Assembly: GCF_964275005.1 (NCBI RefSeq)
Contig: NC_092688.1
Coordinates: 23,737,440-23,801,439 of the forward strand
Source of the DNA: Diadema setosum
Lineage: Eukaryota > Echinodermata > Echinoidea > Diadematoida > Diadematidae
Length of the DNA stretch: 64,000 nt
Reading direction: 5' to 3'
Below are positions 57,346 to 64,000 of the stretch, piece after piece. A model generated the notes under the pieces. That model worked only from the letters and a program-made list of their open reading frames with translations, made no database searches and was not told the DNA's origin. The translations under genes and the position numbers were made by a program. Each line of letters opens with the position of its first letter. Positions within the stretch are counted from its first letter, which is position 1.

Positions 57346-57849
57346 AACAAAATAATTTGCATTCCCCCATAAAATTCCCCCTCTCTCATTCTCTCTTTTA
57401 AACAGAAGGACGACTCATTTGTCTTTACTTTCATATCCTTGTTTGGATACGCCTTTAGAAAAAAGTACTTTCAGACCGAACATGAATAAGCAAAGAATTT
57501 TATTGTGTATGTGATGGATAGTAAGCTCATTATTCTCTTCCATAACTTTCAGTTTTGATTTATTGAGAATCAAGCCACATCAATTCACTGCATGGCAGGA
57601 TTTGTGGGATGTCCTGATGTTTTAATTTATTTCTTCTTTCAAAGAATGTGCAAAGACAGTACAATCGCAGATATATGAACGAGAAGAAACAATAAACACC
57701 ACCTCCACAATCAAATGACAATACCAGATTTGATGCTACCAAATTCAAAAGCAGTATGTAATCCTACTGAATATGAAAATTCATTAAAATCATACTATTT
57801 CATATTGACATTTAGATCTTTTATTGATGGTTGATAGTATGTATGGTAC

Positions 57850-58454
57850 TATCATACGTATGCTTGGGGCTCTCTTTCATTTTTTTTTTCAGTCGCATTC
57901 TTAATAATGTCATCTAGATTTCATGAATGTTGCTTTTCACATATAAATGTGAATCTGATAATAAATCTGTTCAGGAGGAGATAAAGCTGCCGCTACTGAT
58001 GAAAATGACATGACAGTTTGCATTTCATAAATGCATCAACGCGCATCAATGCGCTTTCCAAGTAACGTAGTCAACTGAACTATCACAATTATGTTAATCA
58101 TGAATTGGGCAGACATTAAACAAAGAAACTTGCATATACTGTATGCAGCATATCCCTTTGAGGTTGCACCAAAAAAAAAAAAAATCCTTTATTGTATTTC
58201 AGCTACATATGACACAAAAATATTAATATGCTCATATTGGTGTCGTCTGAAGGATATAGTGATAATGCTTGTAGTATTGTATTGTTTAGACGGAATATCA
58301 GCAGAAAACTCCGTTATCTGGGAAAGCCTCTCTTTGGATGAGAGAATTGATTTTCCATTATTTCATACACAGTGCAAGTGCTTAAAAGTGCAATTTTGAA
58401 GAGTTTAAACATTATCATTTTGATATTATTTGACAATTCAGTGAATGATACGTA
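57850..58454. other. Intergenic, no gene recognised
   Basis: A plus-strand 102-codon frame (58091-58399) has no motif and a poly-lysine run from an A tract. I do not support it as a gene. Confidence 0.45.
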
Positions 58455-59146
58455 TGTGACGTGAGTGACTCCGCATTGAAAAAAAAAGACATGAATTTTT
58501 AGGTAAGGGCAGAATCTGAACGATCAGACGCTGAACTTAAAATGATGCATAACTTAATTCGATACACTCTTCTAACCTATCCATCATGACTGGACACAAC
58601 GCACATCCTCTGGAAAAGAGGCTCTGAAGAACACGGTCTATTCAAGCGTTCAATCTTTACCAAACCGTGCTAGTTGTGAGAAGAACGGGATAAAAACAGG
58701 ATGTAAACCACCGGAGCAACAACATTGAAGAGATTATCAGATTATTAGAAAATAAGCTAAAATTGGGCATGCTCTATTAACACATTCTGTCTATAATTGA
58801 TGCCAGCTTTCAAAGCAAGAATATTATCATTTCAAAAGTTATTGGGGTTGAAAATGAAGAGTTTGAAAAAAAGATTTCCAAGAAATGAAAAGGCGCCACT
58901 AAAACATGCCTGATCACACTACTCTACAAAAAAAGATTGAAGAAATATGCTGAAAACACACTTTCCAATTGATTTTATGATCCCAAACTAAAAAAAAAAA
59001 AAAAAAATGTGTAAAAGACAAATATAAAGAAATATAAAAGAAAATATGAAAACCACAAAGTTGACTTTGTTGACCGTGTCACCTTTTTTTTTTTTTTGAG
59101 TCCTCATGTAAGATCAAGGGGTGTTACGTTTTGTTATATTTGTGAC
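58455..59146 (+). mobile_element. TGTGACC-family element, copy 7 (old)
   Basis: The family order is recognisable (GACATGAATTTTTAGGTAAG at the left; GTTGACC and GAGTCCTCATGTAAGATCA at the right), with A and T runs and a decayed right end. A (CA)n tract follows. Confidence 0.75.
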
Positions 59147-59164
59147 ACACACACACACACACAC

Positions 59165-59345
59165 ACACGAAGGTTCGTTATTCCGAAGGTTCGTTTTTTT
59201 TTTTTTTTTCCGAAGCTTCATTTATCCGAAACACACAATTCCCTGTACCTAGAGGTTTGTTGATCCAAAAATGAAATTCGGAATAACGAACCTTCGAATA
59301 AAGAACCTTCGGACTAAAGAGCCTTCAGAATAACGAACTTTTGCA
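59165..59345. repeat. CGAAGGTTCGTTATTC palindromic repeat
   Basis: Repeated words GAAGGTTCGTTATTCCGAA on the left and inverted copies (CGGAATAACGAACCTTCG, AAGAACCTTCGG) on the right, around an AT-rich centre. This kind of CGAA/TTCG repeat is familiar from echinoid DNA (recollection, not a search). Confidence 0.65.
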
Positions 59346-59384
59346 ATAACGAAATGTAACCCCCTCCCCACACACACACACACA

Positions 59385-59710
59385 CACACACACACCCGAA
59401 ACGATACCACATTCCTTCCTGATGAAATGACTTCCCAATGTTGATAAATAAGACATAATTGACCGTATGCAGAAAAGCAGCATCCGCCCGCACGCAAGCA
59501 CCACTCCGAATTCATAAACAAATCCGCCAAACAAACTCATCAAAGTCAAAGCTGCTGGTAAAATCAATATCAACGTTTATGCCATCAACAGCTTACTAGG
59601 TATCCCTACCCACGCGCAGCTAAAAAACACATACGCAAAAAGCTGACATAACACATTCTTCCATCATACACACACACACACACACACACACGCACGCACA
59701 AACGGACACT
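59385..59710. repeat. (CA)n microsatellites
   Basis: CA runs at about 59368-59396 and 59671-59692, with ordinary sequence between. Confidence 0.9.
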
Positions 59711-59859
59711 AAATTATCATGTGCGCACGCACATACACACTTCCTTGAAACCTCACCATGACTTTTTACATGGCATGTTCCATGGATGTAACCATGTTAG
59801 TTATGTGTTAGTATTTCAATGACTATGTCCAGAACGATATTACCCAGCAAAATGTGCTT

Positions 59860-59960
59860 CGAGGGCGGGCGACAATCCGTGACGCCAACTCCGTCAAGGA
59901 TTGTCGCCCCCGAGCCGGGGGCGACAGTCCGTGTAGGGGCGACAATCCATGTCGCAACAA
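59860..59960. repeat. GGCGACAATCC(A/G)TG reiterated motif with hairpin
   Basis: GGCGACAATCC or GGCGACAGTCC occurs three times, plus an inverted GGATTGTCGCC, around CCCCCGAGCCGGGGG. It can form a GC-rich hairpin. Function is unknown. Confidence 0.55.
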
Positions 59961-60345
59961 ACGACTTAGCTATTCCAGCTTGTGATTGATTATTTCCCTG
60001 AACTTGAATTTTAATTTGAATAACGTCAGCACCACCTAATGAGCTTTCGATGGTGATTGATAAAGGGCGGAGATTATGATATCGTGGCACAAAAGCTTTC
60101 GCTTTGAAACCCAAGTTGCAGGAAGGAGCAGAAATGCCTTTGAAAGATAAATTATCTGACACTTTTATTATGAAAAGATAAAATCTACTGGACCATAATC
60201 TTGATTTTCTCGGTTACGTGTGCTAGCGTTTGACGTGATGGGTCATGTATTTACGGGAAACTAAAACCAAAATATAAGTGAGGATTGAATGAAATAAGCA
60301 ATATTATTAGAAGACATGAAAGATAGTTTTGGGAAATTGGACAAA

Positions 60346-61395
60346 GTTTTGATTTGATTTGATTTGATTTGATTTATTGGTTTCTGTATCATCGTTGTAC
60401 ATATACACATTCATGTACAAACATAAATATAATAATATATATAAGTATTTTCTTGTTCATTGCCTGTGTACAATGTACAGCAAAAGTACAACAAAACATA
60501 CAATGAATAATACAGAGAGGCTACAGCATAAGCGTAGCTTGATTTGCGTGCAGCCCCCGTAGCATAACATAATATTATAATATACATCGGAAGGAGAATA
60601 GGAGGGAGGGATGACTTGCATAGAGATAGGATAGTTGAAAGGAGAACGGGAAAGGAGAGGTTTGTCTGCTTTCACTAAAGGTTTATACAAAGTAAAGTCA
60701 CCTGTATCACTGATTAGCAAGACATGACAAAATATTTCCTCACCGAGGTACAGGTGGACAGTTGATACAGGTCATGGTAGGTTACATAATCATTATTACA
60801 TAATAGGTTAATTGCGTCGATATTTCTATGAAAGAATTTCGTGTATAATACATTAACAATGACAATGGAACTACTGATATTCAGATAACATTGTTTTTAC
60901 AGCCTTCCTAAAAAAATACATGGACTTTAAACTTCGAAATTCAGAAGGAATAGAATTCCATACATCGGGTCCGGTGTGTCTGACAGATTTCAGAGCCATC
61001 ACTGTTTTGGGATAATGCAAGTGAAACTTATCAGATTGTCTTTTTGAATAATAATGTATTTCCGTGTTTAATTGAAATAGTGAGTAAAAAGAAGATGGCA
61101 ACTGACCATTGTGTAAGCGAAACATAAAGAGTGTGTTTTGAAAAAAAAAAAATTAATGTCATTTACCTTAAGTGTTCTTAATTCTGCGAATAAAGGATCT
61201 GAATGGTCTCGATAACCTGAGTTGGTGCATATACGTATAGCTTTCTTTTGAAAAAGTAATATAATATCAATGTGGCTTTTTGAAGTTGCCCATACAATGT
61301 TGCGATAAGAAATGTGCGATAATATCAACGAATTACATAACATAAATAACATATTCTGAGGGACATAATACTTTAACTTCTGAAGTATACCAACA
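60346..61395 (-). mobile_element. CR1/Jockey-like LINE 3' fragment
   Basis: Minus-strand pieces 61352-61130 and 61125-60871 are the C-terminal end of a reverse transcriptase polyprotein (LFQKKAIRICTNSGYRDH, then HYPKTVMALKSVRHTGPDVW). They are followed by a 3' UTR and an (AAATC)n tail at 60346-60374. Short tandem 3' repeats in place of poly(A) are typical of the CR1/L2 side of LINEs. The frames are broken and the element is 5'-truncated. Confidence 0.65.
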
Positions 61396-61503
61396 TTTCA
61401 TTCATTTCATTTTTATTTCATTTCCGGCCAAAGCATATAATATGACAATTTCATATAAACAAATTAAGTACAATGTAACTTTTACATTTCCAAATGAAAT
61501 TTA

Positions 61504-62314
61504 AGGCAGTGTCACACCAGCCTTGCGTGCGACTTGCAAAGAACAATTTTGACTACCCGGAGGTTCCCTTAGAAGATCCGCACATGACAATACCTAGCAT
61601 GTATCTCAAAAGTAGTCGCCCGGACGTGCGCATGCATATTGTGTTACCCGCAACCGTGTTTAGGCCCTGTCACACCTTTCCGGGCAAGCTACTTGGGCTT
61701 GTTACGTGTAGGGATTTTCTAGCATACCGGACATTCCTGAGGGCGGAAAAGGATTTGTGCGAGTCAGCGCATGTGTCTTACTTGCTGGACGCGTTATACT
61801 TGAGAGTATACTGTGTAACCTTTGTATCAGTCGCGTGGGGGCTGACAACTCAGTGAAGGAATTCCTCTAATGGAATGGCTGAAATCTCACAGAATTTCAT
61901 TATCTTGGCTGCATACGGAACTGCGAAGTACCTTCGTGGGAATTGCCTGGGACGTACTGCCGCTAAGGGTCTCCTACTGGCGTTCTGCGTGGACCTCTAC
62001 GGGCATTCCCGCGACTCACCCGGAAAAAGTTTTGGTCATGCTCAAAACTTGGCTGCGGTTAAATCGGACTTGCGTGAGCATCTCCGGGCAACTACGCGCT
62101 AGATACTGTCAGGTGCGGACCAACTGCGGAGAGCTCCGGGGAGTAAATTTGTTTCCCCGCAAGTCAAGCCGCAGAAGTTCCCCAGTACGGTATGACAAGG
62201 CATGAATGAATATTGCAAACATTCTTGTTCGCCCGCTGAAAATCTTCTACGTGCTGGAAACTACCTTCTCGCCACAAGCCCGCGTAGCTTGCCCGGAATG
62301 GTGTGACACGGCCT
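61504..62314. mobile_element. TTA-flanked inverted-repeat transposon in a LINE 3' UTR
   Basis: The ends AGGCAGTGTCACACCA (left) and AGGCCGTGTCACACCA (complement of right) are flanked by TTA at 61501-61503 and 62315-62317, the pattern of PIF/Harbinger targets. A second inner left end, AGGCCCTGTCACACCTTTCC at 61662, matches the right end over a longer stretch (CCGGGCAAGCTAC), so an inner 653-base element may be nested in or fused to the outer one. No transposase is present. Confidence 0.7.
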
Positions 62315-62872
62315 TTAGATACACGTCATTTGTTTACATGAATCAATAAACATACTAGTTGAAGAAATACATGGACAAACTGTGACTGAATCATAACAAA
62401 GAAAAGGTCGGAAATGGAGGGGACTGCTAAAAAGCCAAGCTTGTAGAATGCAGTCCCCTCGTGAGTCGTGAAAATTATAATAATAATGCAACGAGACAAT
62501 TTGACATAATCCTCGGGAAACAGAACATAAAACGAGCACGCACACAAACGCACACACTCTCTTACATACGCGTGGAAAGAATAAACAGGAGGTCAAAGGC
62601 CAGAAGGGGACAGGAAGACAGAGGAAGACAGAGGAAAGGGCAAAGGAGGAAGAGTTCAAGGGTCGATGCCAGGGCACATGACACTTTGGTCTTACCGAGA
62701 AGTGGACCATCTATGAGTGATATATTATAACGGTTATGAAATAAATTAAACAAAGTAAAGACCTTAGCAGCAAAGAAATCAGTTAGCAGCTTTCGAGATG
62801 CAAATCCCCAGTGATATAAGAATTAATAAACATTTTCTTTAATTTCAAAGTAAAAGTGTTGAAACTTAGAGA

Positions 62873-63904
62873 TTAATTTATGCTGCTGTCAAGGGAATTC
62901 CAGAATTTAGGTCCAGCGAAGGAGAATATAGACTTTGCAAAAATCGTCCTAAACAGTGGTAAATGGAATTCATTGGTTTGTCTAGTGGGGTATGAATGTA
63001 CAGTTTTATTTTGAATAAACATGGAGTCAAACGCAAAAGGAAGGGAATGATTTATCAATTTGCACATAAACTGACCTAAATTCAAACAATACAAATCCTT
63101 GATTTTTAAAATATTATTTTGATAAAACAAGTCATTAGTATGACATCTCCACGATTTTCTACAAATAATACGAAGAGTTTTTTTCTGCAATAATAATATT
63201 CTTTCTAGATATGAGGAGTAAGTGTTGCCCCAGGCAAGAATGCCATAGTTCAGATAGGGTAAAATAAAAGATGAATATAACATTAATAAAACATTTTTGG
63301 GGAAATGAAATTTAACTTTATTAATTACGCCGACATGTCTAGAAATTGTACGGCAAACTGAATCAATATGCAAATTCCAGGTGAGTTTATTATCAAGAAT
63401 CAAACCTACAAATTTAATTGAAGAAACTTCTTCTACAACTATATAATCAAAATAAATGTTCTGAGATAACTTTTCCTAAGAATCACTGAAAAGCATACAT
63501 TTAGTTTTTTGAATATTAATTGACAATTTGTTGGCTCTAGTCCAATAAAGTAACCTTTTTTATCTCGATATTCATAGTATCGATCAATAACAGGATCAGA
63601 ACTAGAAAAGAACACATTTGTATCATCAGCAAATAATAAAAAGGAAAGAATATTTGATGAATTTTCAATATTATTGATGTAAAGAACAAATAAAAGTGGA
63701 CCAAGTAAAACTTTCTTGCCATATACCACAAGTGATATCATGCATAACAGATTTATGACCATTAATATAAACAAATTGTTTGCGATTGGTAAGGTAATTC
63801 CTGAACCACTTCAAGGCCATGCCGAATACCATAATGGGAAAATTTGTAAAGGAGTATTTTGTGGTCAATGGTATCGAAGGCCTTGGAGAAGTCCAGGAAC
63901 ACAC
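62873..63904 (-). pseudogene. Reverse transcriptase remnant of the minus-strand LINE
   Basis: Three frames in order carry the RT catalytic blocks named for the parent element (DFSKAFD and FADD), with a damaged GIWQESF in place of the usual PQGS-type block and one frame change directly after it. The 176-codon last piece is the longest intact stretch and ends at the true ORF end (SLDSSIN). Confidence 0.75.
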
Positions 63905-64000
63905 CTATACGTAGTATGATGGAATTTATCAATGGCTTTGAAGACTTTATCTAAGAAAGTAAGGACTACATGAGATGTGTTGTGTTTTTGCCGGAAACCA

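Larger units (their letters stand above)
49161..57840. repeat. Segmental duplication, copy B
   Basis: Collinear with 8407-16190. It carries gene B exons 1-4 and is longer because of B-specific insertions at about 49888-50330, 50798-51494, 54087-54286, 54479-54861 and 56316-56510. Confidence 0.9.
61398..64000 (-). mobile_element. CR1/Jockey-like LINE, 3' part, runs off the window
   Basis: Minus-strand reverse transcriptase pieces: FLDFSKAFDTIDHKIL (about 63900-63850), WFRNYLTNRKQFVYINGHKS, then LGPLLFVLYINNIENSSNIL and FADDTNVF (motif C) at 63710-63590, and the C-terminal piece 63403-62873 (YLNYGILAWGNTYSSYLERI, LLLQKKTLRII). A long 3' UTR continues left to an (AAATG)-type tail near 61398, interrupted by a TTA-flanked transposon. 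Several frameshifts are present, so it is inactive. Confidence 0.75.

Noticed and set aside
59797..60162. 121-codon minus-strand frame
   Set aside because: Covers the reiterated GGCGACAATCC cluster. No family motif, and the composition follows the repeat.
61494..62205. Plus-strand frames of 111-120 codons in the TTA-flanked transposon
   Set aside because: They lie over the inverted-repeat element without transposase motifs (no DDE pattern or DNA-binding domain recognised).
1..64000. CRISPR arrays, rRNA genes, bacterial operons
   Set aside because: No regularly spaced short repeats with unique spacers, no rRNA core sequences and no Shine-Dalgarno-led gene strings were seen. The DNA is eukaryotic.

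Overview
The window looks like nuclear DNA of a marine deuterostome, most probably an echinoid (sea urchin); the species call is inference. The visible reasons are AT-rich DNA with spliced genes, long (TA)n, (TG)n and (AATG)n microsatellites, very dense small inverted-repeat transposons, Tx1/L1-like, CR1/Jockey-like and R2-type LINE remains, tRNA-derived SINE pieces, and CUB, SRCR and CCP ectodomain exons of the kind expanded in echinoderm immune gene families. There are no bacterial operons, CRISPR arrays or rRNA genes.

The main content is one complete nine-exon gene on the minus strand (57052 down to 42210) and a paralogous 5' half-gene on the same strand (15361 down to 11377). The complete gene (called B here) is predicted to encode an 823-residue type I membrane receptor: signal peptide, atypical CUB-like domain, two-exon group-A SRCR domain, one CCP/sushi domain, a Thr/Pro-rich stalk, one transmembrane helix, and a roughly 440-residue tail with many tyrosines and five tandem 22-residue repeats centred on LYATV. 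Every splice phase is compatible and the exon lengths sum to a multiple of three. Copy A keeps only the signal, CUB and SRCR exons. It lies in a segmental duplication (about 8.4-16.2 kb versus 49.2-57.8 kb) whose left breakpoint falls inside intron 4.

Layout: 0-3.5 kb, intergenic with two inverted-repeat elements; 3.55-7.97 kb, a lightly damaged Tx1/L1-like LINE on the plus strand; 8.4-16.2 kb, duplication copy A; 16.4-20.2 kb, tRNA-derived inverted pair and a 3.1-kb imperfect palindrome; 20.3-30.4 kb, G-rich repeat array split by a 6.67-kb TA-flanked inverted-terminal-repeat insertion; 30.5-41.9 kb, further elements (R2-type endonuclease fragment, 1.15-kb palindrome, nested elements); 42.2-57.1 kb, gene B; 57.8-64 kb, more elements including two minus-strand CR1/Jockey-like LINEs, one carrying a TTA-flanked transposon in its 3' UTR.

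The A/B duplication works as an internal clock. Some elements are in both copies and so predate it. Others sit in one copy opposite an intact empty site, which fixes their ends and target duplications. Coordinates of exons and element ends were read by eye from splice motifs, reading frames and inverted termini. No alignment or database search was run.
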